Positions 8,317 to 18,166 of a stretch of 64,000 nucleotides of DNA are shown piece by piece; within the stretch, counting starts at the first letter, position 1, and every line of letters begins with the position of its first letter. The notes under the pieces were generated by a model that searched no databases, was not told the origin of the DNA, and was given only the letters and a program-made list of their open reading frames with translations. A program made the position numbers and the translations under genes. The DNA lies in NCBI RefSeq assembly GCF_022024235.1, contig NZ_CP091800.1:796001-860000 (forward strand). Direction: 5' to 3'. This DNA is from Segatella baroniae B14 (GTDB taxonomy: Bacteria; Bacteroidota; Bacteroidia; Bacteroidales; Bacteroidaceae).

Positions 8317-10125
8317 TTATGATTCCTGACAGAGTTTTGAAGGTGTCATCTGGTCCCATTCAATTCCAACACCATTTGTCTTTGCTATGATATCAAAGAA
8401 GCGTTCGAAGTATCTTAATGGTGATATATTGTTCTTCTTACATGTTTCGACTAAGGTCATATAGAGACACAGATTCTCTACACCGCTCTCACTTCCGAGT
8501 ATCGGTGCATTCTTTCTGTTCACAGTTAATGGCCTGATGCAGCGTTCAGCTTCCAGGTTATCGATTTCGTAATTACCATCTTCACGGAAGGTGAAGAACT
8601 TCTTCCAACCGTTACTCAGGTAATTGAGTGCTTTCGTCATCAATTCGCCCTTGATAGAGTCATCCTTCTGAAGTTCACACATTCTTGAATATATCTTAAC
8701 GATGCATTCAGTAGTTTCAGAATCGTTTCTTCTTTTCTTGATTTCCGCAGGTGAGAGATTCTGTTTTCTATAGGTTTCCTCTCTGCCGTAAAGCCATCCA
8801 AACCAGTCCAGGAAGTCCTTTGCTCGATAGTCTTTACCTCGCTCATATGCATAGAAGAACTTTGACCTGGCGTGTGCAATACAATACAAATGAGTAATAT
8901 CATTATCCTCCCGATCAAAGAAGTTATAACCACAATAAGAATCTGTCTGTATTGAGTTGATATTTGAAGAACCGATGAAGTTCTTGATAACATCCTGGCC
9001 TCTACTTCCATTATCGTAGAAGAAGTATACAACCTTGGTTTCCTTATTGACGACACACCAGATGTATTTCTTAAGAACCTTGTTGTAGATCCTGACTCTG
9101 CACCAGGTTTCATCACAATGGATATTGGCTCCATCCTGAAGTAGATTATTCTTAAGATATGGAAGAACCAGTTTGAGATATTCTGCGCCTATACCAATAT
9201 AATTTGTAAGTGTCTGGCGGCATATGCTGAATTTATCTTCCATCATGCGGATGATCTCTCGGTAAAGAGGAGTATCCATTTGGTATTTGTTCATTGTCAG
9301 ACGAGAAAGGAACCTGCTTGTTACATGGGTGTGTGGCACAACACTCAGTTTCTTGTAATCCTCTTCGATTTCCTCATTACCAGGAAGGGTAAAATGAACT
9401 GTGATCGGATCTTGTCCAGGAAGTTTGTAGACTATGTAATGTACTTTGTGTTCAACAATGTAGCTGACCTGATCATAGATACTGCGAGTAAACCTACGGA
9501 TTATCTTGGCACCATCAGGTATTTTGGTTTCATCACATTTATAATCAATAACCATGTCAGCACCCATAGTATTATATTTCATGCCAACCTTGCATTGATT
9601 GTCTACTTCCTTCTGGTCTTCCTTGCTTGGCTCTTCATCGGAAGTTGCTGAGGGTAGGGAAGCAGCAGTTCCATCAAAGTCATCCTTTGCTTCCTGACGA
9701 CTGACAGTAGTAGTATTGCCTCCTCTGTTATTCCAGACTTTCTTTCCATACAGATTTGCCTTGTCAACCATTGACTGATTGATCAGATTCTTTATCTGGT
9801 TCTGAAGGGATTGTATCTGTTTCTGGTTTCCTTCAAGTTGAGTCATCAGGCGATTGATGGTATCGTGAAGTGTTGATTTCTCCTTATCGCTCTTCTCAAG
9901 CATAGCAGCAACACGATCAAGTCTATCCTGTATCTTCTTCTGATTCTCCAATGACTCCTGGAGCATCTGACGATACTGCTCAACATCACGCTCAAGGATG
10001 CTGATATACTTGTCTTTATCAGCTGAACTCATAGAAGCATGGGCAGATTTTACGACAGGATTATCCTCTCGTGAATTGATATATTCCATAAAGAATTTTC
10101 TTTTTTTGAATTCTTTTTCTTCCAT
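8317..10125 (-). CDS. tnpC: IS66 family transposase (TnpC), IS copy 2
   Basis: The protein is identical to TnpC of copy 1, with the same coiled coil, intact D-D-E triad (HCDETW, QTDSYCGY, EAERCIRPL) and the same choice of the internal ATG over the longer open frame that begins at 10191. There are no disabling changes. Confidence 0.95.
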   Translation of the reverse strand: MEEKEFKKRKFFMEYINSREDNPVVKSAHASMSSADKDKYISILERDVEQYRQMLQESLENQKKIQDRLDRVAAMLEKSDKEKSTLHDTINRLMTQLEGNQKQIQSLQNQIKNLINQSMVDKANLYGKKVWNNRGGNTTTVSRQEAKDDFDGTAASLPSATSDEEPSKEDQKEVDNQCKVGMKYNTMGADMVIDYKCDETKIPDGAKIIRRFTRSIYDQVSYIVEHKVHYIVYKLPGQDPITVHFTLPGNEEIEEDYKKLSVVPHTHVTSRFLSRLTMNKYQMDTPLYREIIRMMEDKFSICRQTLTNYIGIGAEYLKLVLPYLKNNLLQDGANIHCDETWCRVRIYNKVLKKYIWCVVNKETKVVYFFYDNGSRGQDVIKNFIGSSNINSIQTDSYCGYNFFDREDNDITHLYCIAHARSKFFYAYERGKDYRAKDFLDWFGWLYGREETYRKQNLSPAEIKKRRNDSETTECIVKIYSRMCELQKDDSIKGELMTKALNYLSNGWKKFFTFREDGNYEIDNLEAERCIRPLTVNRKNAPILGSESGVENLCLYMTLVETCKKNNISPLRYFERFFDIIAKTNGVGIEWDQMTPSKLCQES

Positions 10126-10254
10126 GCTTTTACTTGCTTTTGTACTTACAAAGGTACAAAAAAAATCGCAAAAACACGAACAAAATAACACTTAAATAAC
10201 TGATATTCAATAAATTAAATTCAAATGTATAAGCACTGATTACTGAAGTTCAGA

Positions 10255-10590
10255 TCATAATCTCAGTACCGAAATAACAGGATTTTCAAGCAAAGTCAGG
10301 AGATCTTTCCATTCTATACTGTATACGGTTTTCTGATCTTTGAATTCAACTTTCATAAACCTGTAATCTTTATTATAGAATGTTTTCTCGTTCATATAAT
10401 AAGCCTGTTTATCATAATAGATAAGTCGTACGCGTCTACGATTTCTGGACATAAAGATGAATACATCACCTTCATGAGGAATGACATGGCATTCGTCAGT
10501 CACAAACTCTAACAATCGGTAAAATCCCCAGCTCATATTTACATAACCTGGCACGTAATAGAAGTGTTTAAACTCAGATAAATCTAACAT
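10255..10590 (-). CDS. tnpB: IS66 family accessory protein TnpB, IS copy 2
   Basis: Identical to TnpB of copy 1 and again overlapping the end of tnpA by 7 bp. Confidence 0.93.
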   Translation of the reverse strand: MLDLSEFKHFYYVPGYVNMSWGFYRLLEFVTDECHVIPHEGDVFIFMSRNRRRVRLIYYDKQAYYMNEKTFYNKDYRFMKVEFKDQKTVYSIEWKDLLTLLENPVISVLRL

Positions 10591-10979
10591 GGATCCTCCA
10601 ATCTATCTATGATATCCTTGACATCAGAATAACAATTACTTTTTATGCTTACAACTGTACCATTTTCCAACTGTATAACAGCTGATACTTTAGCTTTCAT
10701 TTTTGGGGAATTTCCAGCCAATTGGTCGCATGCTTCTGAATTTTGAATTTTTCGAGGACGACCACGTTTCTTTTGAGGCACAGGAAGGCCTGTTATAGTT
10801 ACTGGCTCAATTTTATTCTTGATATGCTCATTGGCATATCGATCAAAAAGATAAAAAGGCACTCCGCGACTAACACAGAACTCTATAAGCGGAATATTAT
10901 TTGGAGCACCTTCCATTTGATACAGAAACCATAATCGTTCCAGTTCTGCATCTGAAATTGTTCTTTCGTCTGTTTGCAT
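10584..10979 (-). CDS. tnpA: IS66 family accessory protein TnpA, IS copy 2
   Basis: Identical to TnpA of copy 1, including the basic KKRGRPRKI DNA-contact segment. Confidence 0.85.
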   Translation of the reverse strand: MQTDERTISDAELERLWFLYQMEGAPNNIPLIEFCVSRGVPFYLFDRYANEHIKNKIEPVTITGLPVPQKKRGRPRKIQNSEACDQLAGNSPKMKAKVSAVIQLENGTVVSIKSNCYSDVKDIIDRLEDPC

Positions 10980-11096
10980 AATCGTTTTATTTATTGACCA
11001 TGCAAAGTTAAAAAGGGTCGTTTTTTACCACAAGGGTCGAAATTGGACGCTTACTATCATCGTAAGCGTCCAATTTCGACCTAACAATATAAAAAT

Positions 11097-11133
11097 ATAG
11101 GCTGAACCGCGATTCTAAAGCGATTCAGCCTAT
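11097..11133 (-). terminator. Terminator hairpin after tnpC, IS copy 3
   Basis: Same hairpin as in copies 1 and 2. Confidence 0.7.
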
Positions 11134-11160
11134 TTAGTATTTTTTGTTTTTTTTGCTTTT

Positions 11161-12969
11161 TTATGATTCCTGACAGAGTTTTGAAGGTGTCATCTGGTCC
11201 CATTCAATTCCAACACCATTTGTCTTTGCTATGATATCAAAGAAGCGTTCGAAGTATCTTAATGGTGATATATTGTTCTTCTTACATGTTTCGACTAAGG
11301 TCATATAGAGACACAGATTCTCTACACCGCTCTCACTTCCGAGTATCGGTGCATTCTTTCTGTTCACAGTTAATGGCCTGATGCAGCGTTCAGCTTCCAG
11401 GTTATCGATTTCGTAATTACCATCTTCACGGAAGGTGAAGAACTTCTTCCAACCGTTACTCAGGTAATTGAGTGCTTTCGTCATCAATTCGCCCTTGATA
11501 GAGTCATCCTTCTGAAGTTCACACATTCTTGAATATATCTTAACGATGCATTCAGTAGTTTCAGAATCGTTTCTTCTTTTCTTGATTTCCGCAGGTGAGA
11601 GATTCTGTTTTCTATAGGTTTCCTCTCTGCCGTAAAGCCATCCAAACCAGTCCAGGAAGTCCTTTGCTCGATAGTCTTTACCTCGCTCATATGCATAGAA
11701 GAACTTTGACCTGGCGTGTGCAATACAATACAAATGAGTAATATCATTATCCTCCCGATCAAAGAAGTTATAACCACAATAAGAATCTGTCTGTATTGAG
11801 TTGATATTTGAAGAACCGATGAAGTTCTTGATAACATCCTGGCCTCTACTTCCATTATCGTAGAAGAAGTATACAACCTTGGTTTCCTTATTGACGACAC
11901 ACCAGATGTATTTCTTAAGAACCTTGTTGTAGATCCTGACTCTGCACCAGGTTTCATCACAATGGATATTGGCTCCATCCTGAAGTAGATTATTCTTAAG
12001 ATATGGAAGAACCAGTTTGAGATATTCTGCGCCTATACCAATATAATTTGTAAGTGTCTGGCGGCATATGCTGAATTTATCTTCCATCATGCGGATGATC
12101 TCTCGGTAAAGAGGAGTATCCATTTGGTATTTGTTCATTGTCAGACGAGAAAGGAACCTGCTTGTTACATGGGTGTGTGGCACAACACTCAGTTTCTTGT
12201 AATCCTCTTCGATTTCCTCATTACCAGGAAGGGTAAAATGAACTGTGATCGGATCTTGTCCAGGAAGTTTGTAGACTATGTAATGTACTTTGTGTTCAAC
12301 AATGTAGCTGACCTGATCATAGATACTGCGAGTAAACCTACGGATTATCTTGGCACCATCAGGTATTTTGGTTTCATCACATTTATAATCAATAACCATG
12401 TCAGCACCCATAGTATTATATTTCATGCCAACCTTGCATTGATTGTCTACTTCCTTCTGGTCTTCCTTGCTTGGCTCTTCATCGGAAGTTGCTGAGGGTA
12501 GGGAAGCAGCAGTTCCATCAAAGTCATCCTTTGCTTCCTGACGACTGACAGTAGTAGTATTGCCTCCTCTGTTATTCCAGACTTTCTTTCCATACAGATT
12601 TGCCTTGTCAACCATTGACTGATTGATCAGATTCTTTATCTGGTTCTGAAGGGATTGTATCTGTTTCTGGTTTCCTTCAAGTTGAGTCATCAGGCGATTG
12701 ATGGTATCGTGAAGTGTTGATTTCTCCTTATCGCTCTTCTCAAGCATAGCAGCAACACGATCAAGTCTATCCTGTATCTTCTTCTGATTCTCCAATGACT
12801 CCTGGAGCATCTGACGATACTGCTCAACATCACGCTCAAGGATGCTGATATACTTGTCTTTATCAGCTGAACTCATAGAAGCATGGGCAGATTTTACGAC
12901 AGGATTATCCTCTCGTGAATTGATATATTCCATAAAGAATTTTCTTTTTTTGAATTCTTTTTCTTCCAT
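11161..12969 (-). CDS. tnpC: IS66 family transposase (TnpC), IS copy 3
   Basis: The protein is identical to TnpC of copies 1 and 2. The catalytic triad is intact. The internal ATG is chosen over the longer open frame from 13035. Confidence 0.95.
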   Translation of the reverse strand: MEEKEFKKRKFFMEYINSREDNPVVKSAHASMSSADKDKYISILERDVEQYRQMLQESLENQKKIQDRLDRVAAMLEKSDKEKSTLHDTINRLMTQLEGNQKQIQSLQNQIKNLINQSMVDKANLYGKKVWNNRGGNTTTVSRQEAKDDFDGTAASLPSATSDEEPSKEDQKEVDNQCKVGMKYNTMGADMVIDYKCDETKIPDGAKIIRRFTRSIYDQVSYIVEHKVHYIVYKLPGQDPITVHFTLPGNEEIEEDYKKLSVVPHTHVTSRFLSRLTMNKYQMDTPLYREIIRMMEDKFSICRQTLTNYIGIGAEYLKLVLPYLKNNLLQDGANIHCDETWCRVRIYNKVLKKYIWCVVNKETKVVYFFYDNGSRGQDVIKNFIGSSNINSIQTDSYCGYNFFDREDNDITHLYCIAHARSKFFYAYERGKDYRAKDFLDWFGWLYGREETYRKQNLSPAEIKKRRNDSETTECIVKIYSRMCELQKDDSIKGELMTKALNYLSNGWKKFFTFREDGNYEIDNLEAERCIRPLTVNRKNAPILGSESGVENLCLYMTLVETCKKNNISPLRYFERFFDIIAKTNGVGIEWDQMTPSKLCQES

Positions 12970-13098
12970 GCTTTTACTTGCTTTTGTACTTACAAAGGTA
13001 CAAAAAAAATCGCAAAAACACGAACAAAATAACACTTAAATAACTGATATTCAATAAATTAAATTCAAATGTATAAGCACTGATTACTGAAGTTCAGA

Positions 13099-13434
13099 TC
13101 ATAATCTCAGTACCGAAATAACAGGATTTTCAAGCAAAGTCAGGAGATCTTTCCATTCTATACTGTATACGGTTTTCTGATCTTTGAATTCAACTTTCAT
13201 AAACCTGTAATCTTTATTATAGAATGTTTTCTCGTTCATATAATAAGCCTGTTTATCATAATAGATAAGTCGTACGCGTCTACGATTTCTGGACATAAAG
13301 ATGAATACATCACCTTCATGAGGAATGACATGGCATTCGTCAGTCACAAACTCTAACAATCGGTAAAATCCCCAGCTCATATTTACATAACCTGGCACGT
13401 AATAGAAGTGTTTAAACTCAGATAAATCTAACAT
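13099..13434 (-). CDS. tnpB: IS66 family accessory protein TnpB, IS copy 3
   Basis: Identical to TnpB of the other copies, overlapping tnpA by 7 bp. Confidence 0.93.
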   Translation of the reverse strand: MLDLSEFKHFYYVPGYVNMSWGFYRLLEFVTDECHVIPHEGDVFIFMSRNRRRVRLIYYDKQAYYMNEKTFYNKDYRFMKVEFKDQKTVYSIEWKDLLTLLENPVISVLRL

Positions 13435-13823
13435 GGATCCTCCAATCTATCTATGATATCCTTGACATCAGAATAACAATTACTTTTTATGCTTACAACT
13501 GTACCATTTTCCAACTGTATAACAGCTGATACTTTAGCTTTCATTTTTGGGGAATTTCCAGCCAATTGGTCGCATGCTTCTGAATTTTGAATTTTTCGAG
13601 GACGACCACGTTTCTTTTGAGGCACAGGAAGGCCTGTTATAGTTACTGGCTCAATTTTATTCTTGATATGCTCATTGGCATATCGATCAAAAAGATAAAA
13701 AGGCACTCCGCGACTAACACAGAACTCTATAAGCGGAATATTATTTGGAGCACCTTCCATTTGATACAGAAACCATAATCGTTCCAGTTCTGCATCTGAA
13801 ATTGTTCTTTCGTCTGTTTGCAT
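13428..13823 (-). CDS. tnpA: IS66 family accessory protein TnpA, IS copy 3
   Basis: Identical to TnpA of the other copies. Confidence 0.85.
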   Translation of the reverse strand: MQTDERTISDAELERLWFLYQMEGAPNNIPLIEFCVSRGVPFYLFDRYANEHIKNKIEPVTITGLPVPQKKRGRPRKIQNSEACDQLAGNSPKMKAKVSAVIQLENGTVVSIKSNCYSDVKDIIDRLEDPC

Positions 13824-14023
13824 AATCGTTTTATTTATTGACCATGCAAAGTTAAAAAGGGTCGTTTTTTACCACAAGGGTCGAAATTGGACGCTTACAC
13901 TATCATCGACCTGATCAGTACTACCACTTTTATGTGATAATCAGTGTTATGATAAATAGGAGATTTTGGACAGTAAGTGTACGACACTCTCGTTGCAGCT
14001 CTATTAAAATGCACGATAATGAG

Positions 14024-14069
14024 TATATGAAATCAGGCTTGGGATGTTATCCCTGACTGATTTCATATA
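14024..14069. other. Stem-loop in the gap right of the IS array
   Basis: Arms of 13 bp at 14024-14036 and 14057-14069 match perfectly. The 20-base loop contains a second small stem (gggat/atccc). The surrounding gap (13899-14215, 317 bp) holds no gene I can support. The stem could be a terminator for DNA once to its left, or a remnant of another element. Confidence 0.45.
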
Positions 14070-14157
14070 ACTTTCACCATAAGACGCGACAAAAACACAA
14101 ATTAAAAGGGAACGATATACCTGTTGGCAGTAGTTCCTTATCATGCATCTTTTGCTT

Positions 14158-14204
14158 AAAAATCAGCGAAAACGAGAAAATATTTTTAAATTTCGCTGAT
14201 TTTT
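14158..14204 (-). terminator. Terminator hairpin after the 14216-14761 gene
   Basis: Arms aaaaatcagcgaaa (14158-14171) and tttcgctgattttt (14191-14204) are perfectly complementary. A/T runs on both sides let it work in both directions. It lies 12 bp past the stop of the minus-strand gene. Confidence 0.75.
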
Positions 14205-14215
14205 AAACATGAAAT

Positions 14216-14761
14216 CTATTCAAAATGGAAGTGATAGTCACCCTTGTCTGGCACGTCTATCACGATGCTTCCTGTATCAGGCAGAAACTTGAAATTGCGG
14301 ATGCTGTCAAGTTCTATGTCTCTCATCACGTCTGGAAACATCCTCTTGATAAAGATGGCGCGTACTTCGCCCGTGTAGTTTTTCTTGCTGCCCAGTCTTT
14401 CGGCTATATTCCAGACAAAGTGCCGTAGGTCAAGGGTGGTAAGAGTGGACTTCAACCTGATGGGTACAGGAATATGCTGCCAGCCATCGGCCCACTTTCT
14501 TATTGCATCAAGGAGTTTTTCCAACTCATCATTATCATAGATATCTGACTCTTTTGGTAGGGTTACCCATTGATTTAACATTGATACTGGTATATATTCT
14601 TCAAGATTCCTGTCGAGACGTGCTTCTGTTTTAGAATCCAATGGACTCAGGAATTCAACCTGTTCTTTCTTTTTCTTGCGCTCTACAAGAATCTGAGAAA
14701 CGGCTTTATCGAGATCACTACTATAGAGAGTTGAATAATTAATGTTTAATTTAATGTCCAA
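14216..14761 (-). CDS. Hypothetical protein (181 aa)
   Basis: I do not recognise this protein. It has no signal peptide and no membrane segment, so it should be cytoplasmic. The N-terminal third is charged, with a KKKK run at about 29-34. The middle has a Trp/aromatic-rich stretch (RKWADGWQHIPVPIRL), and the C-terminus ends in HFHFE after an acidic turn. It stands alone between the IS array and the DUF5107 operon and has its own strong terminator. The next operon upstream on the same strand ends 73 bp away. Normal-looking codon use and an uninterrupted frame support a real gene. Confidence 0.65.
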   Translation of the reverse strand: MDIKLNINYSTLYSSDLDKAVSQILVERKKKKEQVEFLSPLDSKTEARLDRNLEEYIPVSMLNQWVTLPKESDIYDNDELEKLLDAIRKWADGWQHIPVPIRLKSTLTTLDLRHFVWNIAERLGSKKNYTGEVRAIFIKRMFPDVMRDIELDSIRNFKFLPDTGSIVIDVPDKGDYHFHFE

Positions 14762-14834
14762 CTTTTCGGGGTCACATCATTCATTGACACATGCTTTTTA
14801 GATTAAATAACCATTTTCAAAAAAACTATCTATT

Positions 14835-17800
14835 TTATAAACCTAAAGTAATAAGTGTTCTAAACTGCATAATGCCAAGATGATTGCAATCCAACTTTTC
14901 CACATCTTGCAGATACTGCTCAGCATGCTTTTGGTCTCCAAGTCCATGATAACCCAAAGCTAACATGTACTTACAGTGAATCGCATTTTTAAGATCAAGA
15001 GAATCATCCCAAATCAGAAGATCAGGCAGAGAAACGGCGAAGTAATCCATCACAACATGGTCAAAGAGATGATTCTTACCATAAGTGATGAGCTTATAGA
15101 AACGGCTATGCGCCTCTCCTACTCTACCTAATCGGAGTAGTGCCTTACCCTGATAGAATATTTTATCAGGCTTGGCGTCGTTATAATACATCGCTGCTGC
15201 CGGTTCTTGATGACCTTCAGATGCTTTCTCCCAACAAACACGGGCCTTATCCTGATTACCCAGTCCTTCATAGGCAAGACCGAGGAAATAATAGAAATCG
15301 TTTTCCTGGGCACCGTAAAGTTTACCTTCTCCCAAATGATGTGGGTACACCAGGCACTCCTCCAGCCACTTCACCGCTGACGGATAATCTTTATTCACAA
15401 GAGCCTTCTTCGCAAGTTCTGTACGACAAATTTGGTACTGACCGCTGACCTTGCCTTCACCACCCTCCCATGGATGGAAGATATGACCATCAAGTAACGA
15501 CATCGCCTTTTCGTAATTACCGGTTTGGTTGTACAAGGTAATCAGTTCCAGCAAAAGATCGTCACGCTGAGCAATCAAGTCTGGATATTTCTTCAGAAAA
15601 GCCAGACGTTCTGCGGGAGCACGCTGCAGACGTTTATAGAGCTGGTCCAGTTCCATCAAGACACGGGCATCATTCTGATTCAGAGAGAATGCACGCTCCA
15701 TATATGCGAGTGCTGTATCATGGTCTGCCAACTTGTTGGCGTAATAGAGGGCAAGGTTGCGCCATACTGTTGGATATTCAGGGTTACACTGAGCAGAAAG
15801 TTGCCAGTTTTGCTGAGCCTGACTGTACTGACGCTTGTCAAAATAGAGACAACCTAAATAATAAGGAGCAAAACTACCCTTATCGTTGAAATGTTTGGCT
15901 GTATTTAAAGCAAGAATCGCCTCCAAACGATTAGGGAAACAATAAGCAGGGTTAATGGTCTCTGCCGTCTTAAAAGTGGCAACGGCAGTCATCTCATCAC
16001 CCATCTTGAAATAAGCCCAACCTTTATAAAAATAGGTCATTGCATCAGCGGCTCCTTCACGAACAGCAAGATCGAGAACAGCGATACACTCCTTCCAAAG
16101 TCCAGCCTGTGCATAGTCGAGTGCCAGTTCCTGATAGTTATTGCTATTGCCATGCATCAGTTCGATAAGTTGGTTGAGCACATGCTCATCGCCAGTAAAA
16201 AGGTATTTCTCGTACAGAATACCATAATTGAAAAGGTCGATCTGAAGGCTCTCCTCTATAAATGCCTTCACCTCCTCATACGACTTGCCGGCATATCTGA
16301 GCACAGCCACCTTCAAGGCACGAGCCTTGTGATTATGACTGTTATTGATAAGAGAACGCTCTACTTCGTCAAGGGCATCATCCAGACGCTGCTGACCTAT
16401 GCTGATCTGTGCTGCTGCAAAGTAGCCAGCATCTGCCCACCCCTTATTCCAGGTAGATTTCCAAAACCACTGATAGGCTTCGTCCAGTTTTCCCTGATAC
16501 TTCAGTGAGACACCCAGATTGTACAATGGCTCCCCATCGTATGGATTAGGATTACGCTTGTAAAGTATATGTTGGGCTTTACGTAAATACTCTTCAGCTT
16601 TTTTGAAACGACCCTTACGAATATACCACAAACCCATAGCATTGTTGCAACGATAATCATCAGGATCTCGGCGTAAGGCCTCTTCATAATAATCAAGCGG
16701 ACTATACGTAGCATGACGATACTGTTCGATGTGTAAACCGGTAAGATACAGTTGCTCATTAGTCTTTATATGCTGTGGCAACAGAGCTGCTTCTGCAGGG
16801 TCTGGAATCGGGCGGACAGCATCAGGCTCCGGCATCCATTCCATCTCCAGGGCATTACGCCCTTTTTCCCGGTTATAAGCCATGAAACGGATATTCTGCC
16901 ATGCACAACCTTTCATATCAATGGTGGTGTCGAAGATTTCCTCTGGTGAAAGTTCTACCACCTCATCGAAAAGGATTTCATCGTCCTGACCGAAGAGTAC
17001 GATGCGATAAACAGACTTCCTCGTAGCCTGAAGCATCAAGTGGGCACCCACAGCAGTCTCCTCGATATTCATCACGAGATTCTTACTTGCATTCTTCACA
17101 ATACCCAACTCCCGATAAGGCATGAAGTACTGCGTAAAATGCTTTTCCTCATACGGCATCAACCAGGCAAAATCAGGTTGATTTTCGGTATAGACACCAG
17201 CCATGAGTTCGATGTATGGACCATCTTCATCGGTAAGGTTACGATCCCACGCCCGACCGAAATCACCATTACCCCATGTCCACTGCTTCTTACCAGGCGA
17301 CAGATGATGACTGGCTACGTGCAGCATACCACCATGAGTATCATTCTCATAACCACCCTCGAAGTTATATTTCGAGTTAACAGCCATATAAGAGGTTGGC
17401 ACCTTGATATTCTTATAGTTGGAGATGTCTACCCCTGCACTATAATCCATCTTGTAGTAGGTACCCGTGGCAATCGGAAAACTAGAAACAGCACGTTTAC
17501 CATGGTCAAACACGGCATTAATATCAGGTGGAAATACGCTCTGATAATGATCGTTCACCGAAACAGCCGGGTTAGCCCACCACAGAAAAGTCTGTGGCAA
17601 GTCGGTACGATTGTAGACCATTCCCTGTATTTCCAGATAGGCACAACCAGGTCGCAAGGTAAACCCCGCAGCCCCCTTTTGGTGGAACATTTTCTCCTGT
17701 TCATTTACCCATACCGTGACCGATCCATCTGCATTTTCCTTGATGGTGCTATCTACCGGAAGGAAAGTGGATGGACGGTGATGTTGTGGCCAGTTGAACT

Positions 17801-18140
17801 CGATACCACCTGAAATCCATGGACCGGTGAGCCCTACAAGGGCTGGTTTGATGACATGGTTATAATACACAAAGTGGCGCTTTTTTATCTTGTCGTAAGC
17901 CATCTGCACACGCCCGCCAAGCTGTGGCAGAATCATGACCTTAATATATTCATTTTCAATCCAAATCGCCTGATAGTCTACATCTTCCTTCTCATCAGAA
18001 ATAGATTCGATGACAGGATAAGGATATACGACACCAGAAGATCCCTGATAAACTCGTTTTTCAAGGAAGATCGGATTCTTTTCAGGTTCTCCAATCTGAT
18101 ACGTTGGAATCGTTACAATTTCTCTCCAAGCTTTTACCAT
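14835..18140 (-). CDS. DUF5107 domain protein with C-terminal TPR repeats
   Basis: The 1101-aa protein has an N-terminal DUF5107 region (about 40-330), a galactose-mutarotase-like sugar-binding fold, with PQLGGRVQMAYDK, SGGIEFNWPQHHRPSTF and NPAVSVNDHYQSVFPPD among the recognisable segments. From about 430 to the end it is a long array of tetratricopeptide repeats, for example YRCNNAMGLWYIRKGRFKKAEEYLRKA. No signal peptide is visible, so it is likely cytoplasmic. It lies 26 bp downstream of the MFS sugar transporter, so the two form an operon. Proteins of this type are found beside sugar uptake genes in Bacteroidetes. A role in binding or epimerising the imported sugar is an inference, and the reaction is not established. 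Confidence 0.88.
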   Translation of the reverse strand: MVKAWREIVTIPTYQIGEPEKNPIFLEKRVYQGSSGVVYPYPVIESISDEKEDVDYQAIWIENEYIKVMILPQLGGRVQMAYDKIKKRHFVYYNHVIKPALVGLTGPWISGGIEFNWPQHHRPSTFLPVDSTIKENADGSVTVWVNEQEKMFHQKGAAGFTLRPGCAYLEIQGMVYNRTDLPQTFLWWANPAVSVNDHYQSVFPPDINAVFDHGKRAVSSFPIATGTYYKMDYSAGVDISNYKNIKVPTSYMAVNSKYNFEGGYENDTHGGMLHVASHHLSPGKKQWTWGNGDFGRAWDRNLTDEDGPYIELMAGVYTENQPDFAWLMPYEEKHFTQYFMPYRELGIVKNASKNLVMNIEETAVGAHLMLQATRKSVYRIVLFGQDDEILFDEVVELSPEEIFDTTIDMKGCAWQNIRFMAYNREKGRNALEMEWMPEPDAVRPIPDPAEAALLPQHIKTNEQLYLTGLHIEQYRHATYSPLDYYEEALRRDPDDYRCNNAMGLWYIRKGRFKKAEEYLRKAQHILYKRNPNPYDGEPLYNLGVSLKYQGKLDEAYQWFWKSTWNKGWADAGYFAAAQISIGQQRLDDALDEVERSLINNSHNHKARALKVAVLRYAGKSYEEVKAFIEESLQIDLFNYGILYEKYLFTGDEHVLNQLIELMHGNSNNYQELALDYAQAGLWKECIAVLDLAVREGAADAMTYFYKGWAYFKMGDEMTAVATFKTAETINPAYCFPNRLEAILALNTAKHFNDKGSFAPYYLGCLYFDKRQYSQAQQNWQLSAQCNPEYPTVWRNLALYYANKLADHDTALAYMERAFSLNQNDARVLMELDQLYKRLQRAPAERLAFLKKYPDLIAQRDDLLLELITLYNQTGNYEKAMSLLDGHIFHPWEGGEGKVSGQYQICRTELAKKALVNKDYPSAVKWLEECLVYPHHLGEGKLYGAQENDFYYFLGLAYEGLGNQDKARVCWEKASEGHQEPAAAMYYNDAKPDKIFYQGKALLRLGRVGEAHSRFYKLITYGKNHLFDHVVMDYFAVSLPDLLIWDDSLDLKNAIHCKYMLALGYHGLGDQKHAEQYLQDVEKLDCNHLGIMQFRTLITLGL

Positions 18141-18166
18141 AGTATCTTATTTCGTATATTGATATC

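Larger units (their letters stand above)
8218..11054 (-). mobile_element. IS66-family insertion sequence, copy 2
   Basis: Same length, ends and genes as copy 1, displaced by exactly 2844 bp. The 7-bp tatcatc spacers lie at 8211-8217 and 11055-11061. Confidence 0.95.
5374..13898. repeat. Perfect tandem triplication of an IS66-family element
   Basis: The same 2837-bp element occurs three times head to tail, at 5374-8210, 8218-11054 and 11062-13898, with an exact period of 2844 bp. The encoded proteins are identical in all three copies. Both internal junctions are the 7-mer tatcatc. The same 7-mer lies just left of copy 1 (5367-5373) and, after two extra bases (ac), just right of copy 3 (13901-13907). 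This is what successive insertions at one site, or amplification by recombination, would leave. An assembly artefact is also possible. Confidence 0.9.
11062..13898 (-). mobile_element. IS66-family insertion sequence, copy 3
   Basis: Same length, ends and genes as copies 1 and 2. The right flank differs: two bases (ac) separate the terminal repeat from the tatcatc 7-mer, whereas the internal junctions have none. This is the one asymmetry of the array. Confidence 0.95.
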
